This document shows positions 50,694-59,793 of a stretch of DNA of 64,000 nucleotides, piece after piece. Position numbers and translations under genes: made by a program. The stretch covers positions 186,001 through 250,000 of the forward strand of contig JAAYVE010000029.1 of NCBI GenBank assembly GCA_012517315.1, read 5' to 3'. This DNA is from Deltaproteobacteria bacterium (lineage in GTDB: Bacteria; Desulfobacterota; Syntrophobacteria; Syntrophobacterales; Syntrophobacteraceae). Position 1 is the stretch's first letter. Each line of letters begins with the position of its first letter. The notes under the pieces were generated by a model. That model was not told the DNA's origin, did not search any database, and saw only the letters and a list, made by a program, of their open reading frames with translations.

Positions 50694-51665
50694 ATGAAAG
50701 TGCCCGCTGAAAAGAAGATGGAGATGCTGCGATCCATGCTGCTCACCCGGGCATTCGAGGACGCGCTGCAAGTGCTGTGTCAAATCCAGGGCAAGATCCC
50801 TGGAATGATGATCCTTTGCACCGGGCAGGAGGCCGTCGCCTCGGGCGTCTGTGCGGCATTGCAAAATGAGGATTTCATCATCTCCAACCACCGGAGCCAC
50901 GGCCACCTCCTGGCAAAGGGCGCGGACCCCAAAGCGCTTATGGCTGAAATCTATGGAAAGCGGACCGGCTGCAACAAAGGCAAGAGCGGTACCCTTCACT
51001 TGGCGGTTCCCGAAGTGAACGCCCCCTGCACGACCACTGTCGTGGGAGGTGGACTTCCCATCTCCGTTGGAGTGGCCTTTGCCCAGAAATATCGAAAGGA
51101 ATCAGCCGTGACAGTCTGCCTTTTCGGCGACGGGGCTGCGGACGAAGGGTCCTTTCACGAATCCCTCAACCTCGCCAGCCTCTGGCAGTTGCCGGTCTTG
51201 TTCGTCTGCGAAAACAACCTGTACGCCGGGGCCCAACGCTTCGAAGAACACACACGAGTGAAAAGCATCGCCGACAGGGCGGCGGGGTATCCTATGCCGG
51301 GCGTGGTGGTGGACGGAAACGACGCTCCGGCTGTCTACACCGCCACACTCCGGGCGAGGGAAACGGCCGCCAACGGGGGCGGACCGACCCTGCTGGAGTG
51401 CAGGACGTATCGATGCCGAGGCCATGGGGAAGCCGACCCGCAGCACTATCAGCCAAAAGAGGAGATCGCCCTGTGGAAGCAGCGCTGTCCCATTTTGAAA
51501 CTGGAAAAGGAAATGCTGCAGAAGGGAATCCTTTCGGCCGAGGAACTGGAAAAGCTGAGGGAAGATTCGCGCAAGGCGGTCCAGGAAGCCGTCCGTTTCG
51601 CCGAAGAGAGCCCCTGGCCGGACGTCGCCGAAGCCTTTCAAGATGTCTACGTCAGCGACCTTTGA
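50694..51665 (+). CDS. 2-oxoacid/acetoin dehydrogenase E1 alpha subunit
   Basis: This 323-residue ThDP protein starts at the ATG at 50694 after GGGAGG. It has the ThDP motif VCLFGDGAADEGSFHESLNLA through VCENNLYA, plus GHLLAKGADPKALMAEIYG and the YRCRGHGEADPQHY phosphorylation-loop region. The alpha subunit belongs to the PDH/AcoA family. The beta subunit follows after 40 bases. No E2 or E3 gene is nearby. Confidence 0.93.
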   Translation: MKVPAEKKMEMLRSMLLTRAFEDALQVLCQIQGKIPGMMILCTGQEAVASGVCAALQNEDFIISNHRSHGHLLAKGADPKALMAEIYGKRTGCNKGKSGTLHLAVPEVNAPCTTTVVGGGLPISVGVAFAQKYRKESAVTVCLFGDGAADEGSFHESLNLASLWQLPVLFVCENNLYAGAQRFEEHTRVKSIADRAAGYPMPGVVVDGNDAPAVYTATLRARETAANGGGPTLLECRTYRCRGHGEADPQHYQPKEEIALWKQRCPILKLEKEMLQKGILSAEELEKLREDSRKAVQEAVRFAEESPWPDVAEAFQDVYVSDL

Positions 51666-51705
51666 TCTTCCGTGATGTTCGATTCCAGTGAGGGAGGGTG
51701 CACGC

Positions 51706-52683
51706 ATGCAGCAACTGGGGATGGGTCAGGCAGTGCAACAGGCTCTCAGGGAGGAAATGCTCAGGGATCCCAATGTATTTCTCGCGGGGGAAGGCGTGGG
51801 AGTAAGCATCCACTTCAACCCCTATCTCCCTACGCACGGCCTGTTGGAAGAGTTCGGACCGGAGCGCGTCAAGGATACACCGGTTTCTGAACAGGCCATT
51901 GCCGGTCTCGCTGTAGGGGCCTCCGTCGCCGGGCTGAGACCGGTTGTGGAAATCATGTTCAATCCTTTTTTCACCCTGGCATCCGATATGATCGTCAATC
52001 ACGCCGCCAAACTCCGGTATCTATCGGGAGGCAAGTCCACCTTTCCTCTTGTGGTGCGCATCAAGACGGGGGCGGGCTTCGGAGCCGGCTGTCAGCATTC
52101 CCACAACCTGGAAGCCTGGGTAGCTCACTCCCCGGGTCTCAAGGTGGTCATGCCGTCCAGCCCCGCCGACGCCAAGGGACTTCTCAAATCCGCTATTCGA
52201 GACGAAAACCCGGTGGTCTTTCTGGAAGACATGACCCTCTATTTCATGCCGGGACCGGTTCCCCAAGAGGAATACCTTACCCCCATCGGAAAGGCCGAAG
52301 TGAAACGGGAAGGCACCCATGTGACGGTAGTCGCCTGGTCCAAGATGGTGGGTGTCGCCTTGAAGGCTGCTTCACAACTGGCGGAAGAGGGTATCGATGT
52401 GGAAGTGGTGGACCTGCGGAGTCTTGTGCCGCTGGACAAGGAAACACTCCTGGGATCAGTGCGCAAGACGGGCCGCTTGGTTGTGCTTCATGAAGCAACT
52501 CGAACGGGCGGGTTCGCCGGAGAGATTTGCGCCGTTGTGATGGAAGAGGTCTTCTGGAACCTCAAAGCCCCCTTTCGCAGGGTCACGGGACCCGACATCC
52601 CGGTGCCCGTCAGCCCTCCCCTCGAGCGTTTCTACATTCCCGATGAGGAAAAGCTTAAAGCCGCTATCAGGGAAATCATCTGA
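51706..52683 (+). CDS. 2-oxoacid/acetoin dehydrogenase E1 beta subunit
   Basis: This 325-residue protein (ATG at 51706 after GGAGGG) is the E1 beta partner: GQAVQQALREEMLRDP, FLAGEGVG, DTPVSEQAIAGLAVGAS, PVVEIMFNPFFTLASD and VVDLRSLVPLDKETLL are family blocks. With the alpha subunit it forms an alpha2beta2 ThDP enzyme decarboxylating a 2-oxoacid or acetoin. The missing E2/E3 must be encoded elsewhere. Confidence 0.94.
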   Translation: MQQLGMGQAVQQALREEMLRDPNVFLAGEGVGVSIHFNPYLPTHGLLEEFGPERVKDTPVSEQAIAGLAVGASVAGLRPVVEIMFNPFFTLASDMIVNHAAKLRYLSGGKSTFPLVVRIKTGAGFGAGCQHSHNLEAWVAHSPGLKVVMPSSPADAKGLLKSAIRDENPVVFLEDMTLYFMPGPVPQEEYLTPIGKAEVKREGTHVTVVAWSKMVGVALKAASQLAEEGIDVEVVDLRSLVPLDKETLLGSVRKTGRLVVLHEATRTGGFAGEICAVVMEEVFWNLKAPFRRVTGPDIPVPVSPPLERFYIPDEEKLKAAIREII

Positions 52684-52870
52684 CACCATCCCCAAGAGAG
52701 CAACTCAAGATCCTCCGCCCTCAATCCCCGGACTTGGTCTCCACCCCTTCCGGGGAAGAAGCCAATCCCGCCCGACCCGATCCTGCAGCTTTTTGCGTTC
52801 TTCTCCCGCAAGTCCTAACTTACCTGTGTGACGAACTTATGCATTCCATTTGGGTAAGAAGGAGACGCAG

Positions 52871-53269
52871 ATGAAAAATGCATGGATCTTGCTGGTATTG
52901 GCTGCCTTTCTGCTCGCTGGCGCGAGTTTTTGCAGCGCGGGAGGAGACGAGACAATGAGCAAGGAGGAGCTCAACTCGCTTCTCGGCAGTCCGGATTTGC
53001 GGGTGATCGACGTGCGCACCGGAGGGGACTACCGGTCCAGCCCCCTCAAAATAAGGGGAGCCGTCAGGGAAAACCCACTCGATGTGAACGAGTGGGCGGG
53101 GAGGTATCCCAAGGACAAGACCATCGTCCTTTATTGCACCTGAAAGAACGAAGCCACCAGTCTTCGGGTGAGGCGGGAACTCGCAGCGAAAGGCTTCATG
53201 AACGTCTACGCATTGAAGGGTGGGTGGCTGGCCTGGTTCATGGCAAAGTATCCCACCGATGAGAAATGA
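52871..53269 (+). CDS. putative selenocysteine-containing rhodanese (in-frame TGA)
   Basis: The frame from the ATG at 52871 (AAGGAG upstream) continues through a TGA at 53141-53143 (codon 91) to a TGA at 53267, giving 132 residues. It has a signal peptide (AWILLVLAAFLLAGASFCSA) and a rhodanese domain: LLGSPDLRVIDVRTGGDY, IRGAVRENPL, KDKTIVLYC89-T-U91, KNEATSLRVRRELAAKG, then MNVYALKGGWLAWF. The catalytic loop Cys is Cys89 and the TGA is two residues later, where homologues have CxC or CxU. The domain runs on after the TGA and ends correctly, which argues against a pseudogene. Confidence 0.8.
53153..53174 (+). promoter_or_regulatory. candidate SECIS hairpin (rhodanese gene)
   Basis: GC-CACC, loop AGTCTTCG, GGTG, a two-base bulge and GC form a stem-loop starting nine bases after the TGA at 53141. 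The stem is shorter than that of the DUF1573 gene, so support is weaker. Confidence 0.4.
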
Positions 53270-53288
53270 TGGACATGTTTCTGACCCT

Positions 53289-53316
53289 TTGACAATTCTC
53301 TCCTGGGAAGTATGAT
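53289..53316 (+). promoter_or_regulatory. sigma-70 promoter of small lipoprotein gene
   Basis: TTGACA (53289-53294) and TATGAT (53311-53316) are 16 bases apart, close to consensus. The ~125-base transcribed leader before the ATG at 53449 contains a GC-rich inverted repeat (CGCCGCCG with CGGGCGGCG, about 53360-53405). Confidence 0.7.
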
Positions 53317-53448
53317 GGTTGGAAGGAGCGTAAAGGGAAACAAGGCAAGCAATGTTCCCCTCACGCCGCCGTCCAGGAATCTTGGCTGCTGTCGGGCGGC
53401 GGAGAACCTCAAAGGATTTCGAAGGACATCCACAAGGAGAAGCGGTCC

Positions 53449-53586
53449 ATGAAGCTCCTTACCCTGATACTAGCCCTAGTGCTATCCATGGCCGCCTGTG
53501 CCACAGATGGGGGAAACAGATTTGACCCTCAGGTGCAATATGGAGGGACCTACCAAATAAGGGTGCTCTCCGAGAGCGTCCCCTGA
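53449..53586 (+). CDS. very small lipoprotein
   Basis: This 45-residue protein (MKLLTLILALVLSMAAC) has a lipoprotein signal with lipobox LSMAAC and only ~28 mature residues (FDPQVQYGGTYQIRVLSES). The ATG follows AAGGAG and lies behind a near-consensus promoter. No family is recognised. Such proteins are often stress- or envelope-related; that is not shown here. Confidence 0.6.
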   Translation: MKLLTLILALVLSMAACATDGGNRFDPQVQYGGTYQIRVLSESVP

Positions 53587-53809
53587 ATCTTTTCCTGGGA
53601 TCCTCCTTCATTTGCGTCCCAAGAGCCAGGCATCGTTTTCTCCAATGATTCCAACCCAATCCGGATCGTCGCCATCTTGGTGATGATCCCCTTCCGTTCC
53701 CACAGCGCTGGGCGATTTTCAAGGCCGGCCAAAAGCAAATCTTTGCAGGTGAACCGGTTCGCCGGCAACTTGTCCTTCTAAATCGATGACCCTTCGTGCG
53801 TGACTCCCA

Positions 53810-54646
53810 TCAAAGGAATACTTCCGTCGATTTCGCCTCCTGGCTTTCGGCGGCCCTGAGGCGAATCCGCTCCTCCACGGAAGAGAGGTCCATGGGCATG
53901 GCGGCTTCCGGGCAAATCCTGGAACAAAGGAGGCACATGATACAGTCCTCTCCCACTTGGGGATAGGGATTCAGAACGATCGCCTCTACGGGACAATTCT
54001 CGGCACACTCCCCACAACAGGTGCACCTTTCGGTATCCACCTGCAGGGGGGGATAAAGCTGCTTGGCCATGGCGATGCTCTTCTTCACGGCCTGTTCTTT
54101 CACATGATCCGGCTGATAGTCCAGCCTCTCCAAGGGCAGAGGAGGCGGGAGTCCTCGAGAGAGCTTTTCATGGATCGTTTCCGCAAGCCGGCGAACCGCA
54201 TCGGCATCCGACTCGTCAGGATGCCCCTCTCCCAGGGGATGGGGTGACTGCCACATGGATGAGTGAACAGCAAGCACTTTGGCGGCGCCAAGGAGAATGC
54301 AATCTTTTTGCTGCAACATCGTGGCCATCTCGTGGAGTGCAATGCCGCTGCAGGCACCTCCCCAGGTCACGAACGGCACGGCAAAGCATTTGCCCCCTGG
54401 CGCAATGAGAGAGATGAAGCGGTTGACCGGCGGGACAGGCCGATCGACATACACGGGAGACCCAATCCAAAGGCAACACGGCTCTCTTTTCTGCAGCACT
54501 CTTCTTTCAGCCTGTTCCCGCTCACGCCTTTTCCCCAGGTCAAATACCTGAACCGAATTCCCCAGTTCTGCAAGTTTGCCGGCAATCACCGAGGCCACAA
54601 AACGGGTGGACCCGTTGGGCGAGCAAAAAACAACCAGGTGTTCCAT
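53810..54646 (-). CDS. EFR1-type flavodoxin-ferredoxin
   Basis: This 278-residue protein joins an N-terminal flavodoxin-like domain (VVFCSPNGSTRFVASVIAG, WIGSPVYVDRPVPPVN, AVPFVTWGGACSG) and a C-terminal ferredoxin domain with two [4Fe-4S] motifs (CTCCGECAENCP, CIMCLLCSRICP). This is the EFR1 family. It should carry one FMN and two clusters and shuttle electrons between low-potential carriers. No partner is adjacent. Confidence 0.92.
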   Translation of the reverse strand: MEHLVVFCSPNGSTRFVASVIAGKLAELGNSVQVFDLGKRREREQAERRVLQKREPCCLWIGSPVYVDRPVPPVNRFISLIAPGGKCFAVPFVTWGGACSGIALHEMATMLQQKDCILLGAAKVLAVHSSMWQSPHPLGEGHPDESDADAVRRLAETIHEKLSRGLPPPLPLERLDYQPDHVKEQAVKKSIAMAKQLYPPLQVDTERCTCCGECAENCPVEAIVLNPYPQVGEDCIMCLLCSRICPEAAMPMDLSSVEERIRLRAAESQEAKSTEVFL

Positions 54647-55017
54647 TTGATTCTCCCGTAGTATTCTGTACCGCTGAAGAAAACCTTCATCCGCGACGTG
54701 CTACTCATCCACAGAAAAAAGCGTTTGAATGCCTACAGTCGATAATCACGGGCGATGAAGGGAGAACTCTACACGCAGGATAATCAGACTTCGGTAACCG
54801 AGCCGAGAAAAACCGGGAAGTCCCCGGTATCGTAAAATCCTTGAAGGTCAAACGGGCAAGGGTTATTTTTGCTTTTGCCGGTTGGGAGAAAGGAAACATA
54901 CGATAGGCTCAGCAAATTGATATCGATTGTAAAATTTTCCAGTGCCTGGAACTGGGCCCATTATGAAATATTGATCGTAGGAAAGCAAAGGGAATCACGG
55001 GTCGATCAGAAAGGTAC
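54647..55017. other. divergent intergenic gap
   Basis: This region is more A+T-rich than the genes around it. It separates the EFR1 gene (minus) from a lipoprotein gene (plus). No gene is supported. Confidence 0.4.
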
Positions 55018-55950
55018 ATGAACGCAATGGTCCGTCTTTCAGCTCCTCTCATGGTCGTCTTTCTTTTTGCTTCCGCGCTCATTTCCTCCTGCACGGAATC
55101 GAAAGGGACAAAAGGAAACAGCGACCCTGCCCAATTGATCTCCCAATCCTCCTATTATGCCCCCCGGTTAGAGAATCACCTCGATGGTGAAGAACCCTTC
55201 CTGAGAGGATTCATCATTAATTCACGCTACCTGCTGGCCCCATTCGTTCAAAGACAGGACGGGGCGGTAGATCATCTGGTTTTGAGGGAGACGGTGCACC
55301 TGCAAGAGTCGCCTGGCCGTGAGAGGGAGAACGGACGGGTTTCGGTGGAAGCCTTCCCCGCTGCCCGCGCCGGAGAATCCGAACGCCTGTGGAAGTTTGA
55401 ATCAGAAGGCATTGCCGGAAACATTTACGACGGCAACCTTTACAGCGTCCAGCAGGCTGCATGCTGCGGTTCCTCGGAGCGCACCGTTCAGTACAGTCTC
55501 AGCAACGGGGAGAGACTGTTCTCTTCGACGATTCCCGTCGCCTTCATTGAGCATGCGGGTACGAGGGTGAAAAGGTACATCGGCTTCGACGACGGGTATG
55601 GGAATCTTCAGCCACCCGAAGTGCCCTCCGATGGAAACGTCCTGGGGGTTCTCTATTACAGCAGCGAGTTTGAGCTTCTCTACAGGGCGGTTCTGACCGG
55701 CAAGAGGAGTCGTGAATGCCGAGCTGCCGGCACCAGCATGAGTCTTGGCAATAGCCGGAGCGACCATCCCCAGGTCACTCTCTTCCGCTATGAAGCCACC
55801 CCGACCTTTGACGGCATCGAAATCATCGTCGAGATGGAATGCATGGCCGACGGCACCAAGGAGCAATGTAGGATTCCCATTCTCGGGGACTCGCTGGACA
55901 TCTCCAAAGCCACAACCAGCGCAGGAATTCACGTCTCCCTCCTGAAATAG
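55018..55950 (+). CDS. lipoprotein of unknown function
   Basis: This 310-residue protein has a lipoprotein signal (LMVVFLFASALISSC) and then no recognised domain. It contains a repeated beta-rich pattern (FLRGFIINSRYLLAPF, VEAFPAARAG, YSVQQAACCGSSERTV, RVKRYIGFDDGYGN). A vicinal Cys pair (AACCGS) is unusual. It probably faces the periplasm. The sequence is coherent across its length. Confidence 0.7.
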   Translation: MNAMVRLSAPLMVVFLFASALISSCTESKGTKGNSDPAQLISQSSYYAPRLENHLDGEEPFLRGFIINSRYLLAPFVQRQDGAVDHLVLRETVHLQESPGRERENGRVSVEAFPAARAGESERLWKFESEGIAGNIYDGNLYSVQQAACCGSSERTVQYSLSNGERLFSSTIPVAFIEHAGTRVKRYIGFDDGYGNLQPPEVPSDGNVLGVLYYSSEFELLYRAVLTGKRSRECRAAGTSMSLGNSRSDHPQVTLFRYEATPTFDGIEIIVEMECMADGTKEQCRIPILGDSLDISKATTSAGIHVSLLK

Positions 55951-56439
55951 AACCAGCGCGATCCTCCCCAGACTCCCAAATGGTCTGCCACAGGCGCCTT
56001 CCTGTTGTGCGACGAGGGAACTGCCATCCCGTGTGCCTTACCCTCCATTGGTTTTCCGCCTCCTGAGCCTGAGGGGACGCTTGTCCGGTCATTAGGTGGA
56101 GTTGAAGAGGACTGGGCGTATCAAGACGTATCAATATGGCATAAAATTCTTTTTCAAATATTGTATTGCCGGCTCTTTACATCTTCTCAGATATCAACTA
56201 GAATTAACTAATAGAAGTGGATTTAGCTACACTCAAACAAATAGCATTTTGTTAGTATAAATGATGACTATTTCGCCTTGTTGCAAATAACTCAAGATTG
56301 ATACGTTCATTTTTTTGATACCAGCACCATCAAATTCTTCAAGTTCACCTGTATCCACTCGTGGACAACGGTTTTTGCGCAAGGCGTGCCCCTGAGGGCA
56401 TGAAACCAAAAACCCTGGAATGCAGGATGGAGGTGTGTC
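55951..56439. other. A+T-rich intergenic island
   Basis: About 56110-56350 is markedly A+T-rich compared with the GC-rich genome. No gene is supported. A minus-strand frame ending at 56233 (CPQGHALRKNRCP, ILSYLQQGEIVIIY) is a possible relic of something acquired. Confidence 0.4.
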
Positions 56440-56658
56440 ATGATGGAGGTGACTATAAAGAACAACATTTGCGGGGGGAATCAGCCGTGCGCCATCTGTG
56501 GCGGCAGCGTGGACACATGCATGGGACCCGACCTGTTTGTGGAAGGAACCATGCAAGTGGTCTGCCGGGCTTGCGGGAAGGATTATGCTCCCAATTTGGT
56601 CGAACTGCTGGAGCTCTCGGAAAAGGCGGTGAGGTATTCAGAGCGTCGTGCAGCCTGA
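56440..56658 (+). CDS. small zinc-ribbon-like protein
   Basis: This 72-residue protein has CAICGGSVDTC and VVCRACGKDYAP, which form a four-Cys zinc knuckle, followed by a helix (LVELLELSEKAVRY). The ATG follows GGAGG. Function unknown. It is convergent with the large PAS kinase gene. Confidence 0.65.
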   Translation: MMEVTIKNNICGGNQPCAICGGSVDTCMGPDLFVEGTMQVVCRACGKDYAPNLVELLELSEKAVRYSERRAA

Positions 56659-56730
56659 CGGCGAGGGTTCGGGGGAATCTCGGCAGGCGTTGTGACCGAT
56701 GCAGACCTCTCATGATCGCTTAGTGAATCA

Positions 56731-59700
56731 TCACATCCCCTTTGTTTTGGGTTCGGTTCCTGGGACCAAGGGCTGGAGTGCCCCCGTCTGGGGGAGGAAT
56801 ATCTTCACCCTGGTGCCGCAGGATTCTTGACTCTCGATCTCAACGCTCCCCCCGTGTTCCTTGACGATCTTTTGAACGATGGCCAAACCAAGCCCGGTTC
56901 CCCGGGCCCTCGTCGTGAAAAGGGGCTCCATCGCCCTTTTCAATGTCTCCTTCTCCATCCCGATACCGTTGTCCTCGACCAGAATGACCGCCATGGTCCC
57001 CGTCCAATCGGTTTGAACCGTGATTCGCGCTTCATAGGCGGGAGTGCTCTGTCCTGCGATGGATTTTCGCATCTCTACCGCCTGATGTGCGTTCTGAATG
57101 AGATTGAGCATCACCCGACGCATCTTTTCCCGATCGAAGGAAATGAGGGGCATTTGACCCGATAGCTCCCACTTGGTCCGCACATTGTGAAAATCACAGA
57201 TCTGCGGGAGGAGTTCCCGGAGCCAGGCGTTCATGTCTCCGCCGCTCATGTCCGCGTGACGCCCCCTGGTGAACTCCAGGAGATCCTCCACAATGGCGTC
57301 GCACCGGGTCACCTGCTCATCGATACGGTTGAGGTGCTTGCGCGTTTTTTCGTCCGCGTCTTTCACCCTCTTCTGGAGATAGTAGGCGGAGGAGCGGATC
57401 ACCCCCAGGGGATTGCGAAGCTCATGGCTCACGGTGGCCGTCAATTGGCCCAGAACGGCCAGTCTTTCCCGCTTGAGAAGTTCCGCCTGGGCTGTCTCCA
57501 GTTCCAAGGTCCGCTCCCGAACCAGTTCTTCCAATTGGTCGCGGTGCCTGGCGAGTTCTTCCTGCGCCGTTTTGAGTTCGGTGATGTCCGTGCCCACCCC
57601 AATGATGTAAAGAGGATTCCCCCTTTCGTCGCCGGCCAGCTGAGCCTCGTCGTGGAACCACAGGACACGCTCATTCCTGGAGATAGTCCGGTACTCACAC
57701 AGGAACGGTTGTCCGGTGCGCCGGGAAAGTTCCATTTGTGACATATAGAGAGAGCGGTCTTCCGGATGCACCCTTGAAAGCCAGAGGTTGGGATCCGCCA
57801 GATATTGTTCGGGGGAGAAGCCGACCAGTTCTTCGATCTGCGGACTGATGTATAGCGTGCTTCTCTTCTCGTCGAGGCCAACCATGTAGACGAATGCGTT
57901 GGGCATCTGTTCCACGAGGGTCCGAAACTTGACCTCAGAGGCTTTGAGGGCTTCCTCCGCCTTCTTGGTTTCGGTCACATCATACAAAAGGGAAAGAAGC
58001 ACCCGACGGTTTTCCAGAACGATGATTTCACCCGACCAGAGGCCGACGATGATTTCACCCGTCTTTCTTCGGAAACGTATGGGGACATCCCTAAAAGATC
58101 CCTTCTCATGGAGCACCCGGATCATCCGATCCCTCGCCTCGGGATCTTCCCATATGCCCACTTCCTTCGAGGTCCTGCCGATCAGTTCCTCACGTTCGTA
58201 TCCCAGCATTTGAAGCCAACGGTCGTTCACGTCGATGAAAACACCCGTTTCAATCTCAGAAATGACGATGGGAGCCGGACTGGACTTGAATGCCTTGGAG
58301 AAACGCTCTTCGCTTTGTCGCAGCGCCTCCTCCGATTTCCTGCTCTCTGTAACGTCTATGAACGTCCCCACGATCCCGGCGACTTGCCCCTCTTCATCCC
58401 TGAACACGTCCTTGATGAAGACTGCATCCCGCTTGTTTCCGTTCTTGTCCATGACCGCAAAATCATACTTTTGACGTTCCCCCGTTTGGATGATTTCCAA
58501 GTCCCTTTGGCGGTAAAACTTTGCGTACTCGTCGGGCCAGCATTCATCCAGGCGCCGCCCCTTGAGTTCTTCGGCCGCAATTCCCGTGACCTCCGTGAAT
58601 GCTTTGTTACACCCCAGGTAGACCCCTTCGACATCCTTGAAGAATACAGGGGTAGGAACGGCGTTCAGGAGGGCTTCCGTGAATTCAAAGTTGCGCCTGA
58701 CGCGTGCGTGGGCTTCCCTGATCGCTTCCTCCGCAACCTTGCGGTCCGTAATGTCCCGCCCGGCACAGTAAAGGAGATTTTCGCGAGCATACGAATGCCA
58801 TTCCACCCATCGGTAGTCCCCGTTTTTGCAGCGATAACGGTTTGTGAAATTGAGGACCTCCCCCTTGCCGTGAACGGCAATGAGGGCCTTTTCCGAAGTG
58901 GATACGTCTTCAGGATGCACCAGGTCCAAGAACCGCGTTTCTTCCATCTCCTCATCTGAATAGCCCAAGGTTTCCGTCCATTGGGGATTGAGCCGGAGAA
59001 AACGGCCTTCCCCGTCGGCAATGCAAAGGAGGTCAGGCGCCAGGGTGAAGAAACGATCCAGTTCTTCTGTTTTTATCCGGATCTCCTCCTCCCTCGCCTG
59101 GATTTTCAATGACATCTCGTTGAAACGTACAGCGATTTCAAGCAGCTCCGAGTAGCGCACGCTTTGAAAAGCGGTACCATAGTCTCCCTCGGCCAGGGCG
59201 TCCATGCTCCGCTGGAGAATCCGCAACGGCCTCCGCAGAAAGGCTCCAAGAAGGAACCCCGTGGAGCTGACGATCAAAACGAGGACAATGAGCAGAATGA
59301 TCAGGTTGGAGCGAACCACCAAAGCGAGTTGATCCTTCATGGGCACCGTGGTGAAACCGATATCCACACGGCCAAGAACCCGATCGTCATAGACAACGTT
59401 TGTTGCTCTCCTCACCTGGAGGCAGTCTTGGGATTTGTCCCGGGTTTCAAAGAGAATCTCGTCATCCTGGCCGGTGATGGACACCTCACAGATGTCCTCG
59501 TTTTCGATGAAGACGTTGCCGATGAGGCGGATCTGGCTCAGGTCCAGGTTCCACATGGGCAGGGCGAGAATTTCACTGACTCTCGTGATGTACTCGTCCG
59601 CCTTATTTTCCAAGTCCCTCTCCACGCGTCGTTTTTCCTGAACATAACCGGCGACGGCCAGCACAGAAGTCCCGGCAAACACAAGGATTGCGAGACTCGT

Positions 59701-59781
59701 GGTGAGGTTCCTGGAAATGGACCTGCCCGCCGGCCTTGCACGGGGAGGCGATTTGGGGGCTTTAGCCAGTCTCTTCAACAC
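56731..59781 (-). CDS. membrane multi-PAS sensor histidine kinase
   Basis: This 1016-residue kinase has an N-terminal membrane segment (LTTSLAILVFAGTSVLAVAG), a short periplasmic region, a second segment (LIILLIVLVLIVSSTGFLLG), HAMP, then several PAS domains from ~240 to 760 (FTLAPDLLCIADGEG, LLNAVPTPVFFKD, FKSSPAPIVISEI, VEQMPNAFVYMVG), the phosphoacceptor TATVSHELRNPLGVI and HATPase (VEDNGIGM, GTGLGLAIVQ). There is no receiver domain. A periplasmic binding protein gene ends 12 bases before it, which suggests the two sense together. Confidence 0.93.
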   Translation of the reverse strand: MLKRLAKAPKSPPRARPAGRSISRNLTTSLAILVFAGTSVLAVAGYVQEKRRVERDLENKADEYITRVSEILALPMWNLDLSQIRLIGNVFIENEDICEVSITGQDDEILFETRDKSQDCLQVRRATNVVYDDRVLGRVDIGFTTVPMKDQLALVVRSNLIILLIVLVLIVSSTGFLLGAFLRRPLRILQRSMDALAEGDYGTAFQSVRYSELLEIAVRFNEMSLKIQAREEEIRIKTEELDRFFTLAPDLLCIADGEGRFLRLNPQWTETLGYSDEEMEETRFLDLVHPEDVSTSEKALIAVHGKGEVLNFTNRYRCKNGDYRWVEWHSYARENLLYCAGRDITDRKVAEEAIREAHARVRRNFEFTEALLNAVPTPVFFKDVEGVYLGCNKAFTEVTGIAAEELKGRRLDECWPDEYAKFYRQRDLEIIQTGERQKYDFAVMDKNGNKRDAVFIKDVFRDEEGQVAGIVGTFIDVTESRKSEEALRQSEERFSKAFKSSPAPIVISEIETGVFIDVNDRWLQMLGYEREELIGRTSKEVGIWEDPEARDRMIRVLHEKGSFRDVPIRFRRKTGEIIVGLWSGEIIVLENRRVLLSLLYDVTETKKAEEALKASEVKFRTLVEQMPNAFVYMVGLDEKRSTLYISPQIEELVGFSPEQYLADPNLWLSRVHPEDRSLYMSQMELSRRTGQPFLCEYRTISRNERVLWFHDEAQLAGDERGNPLYIIGVGTDITELKTAQEELARHRDQLEELVRERTLELETAQAELLKRERLAVLGQLTATVSHELRNPLGVIRSSAYYLQKRVKDADEKTRKHLNRIDEQVTRCDAIVEDLLEFTRGRHADMSGGDMNAWLRELLPQICDFHNVRTKWELSGQMPLISFDREKMRRVMLNLIQNAHQAVEMRKSIAGQSTPAYEARITVQTDWTGTMAVILVEDNGIGMEKETLKRAMEPLFTTRARGTGLGLAIVQKIVKEHGGSVEIESQESCGTRVKIFLPQTGALQPLVPGTEPKTKGM

Positions 59782-59793
59782 TGCCGGACTCCT

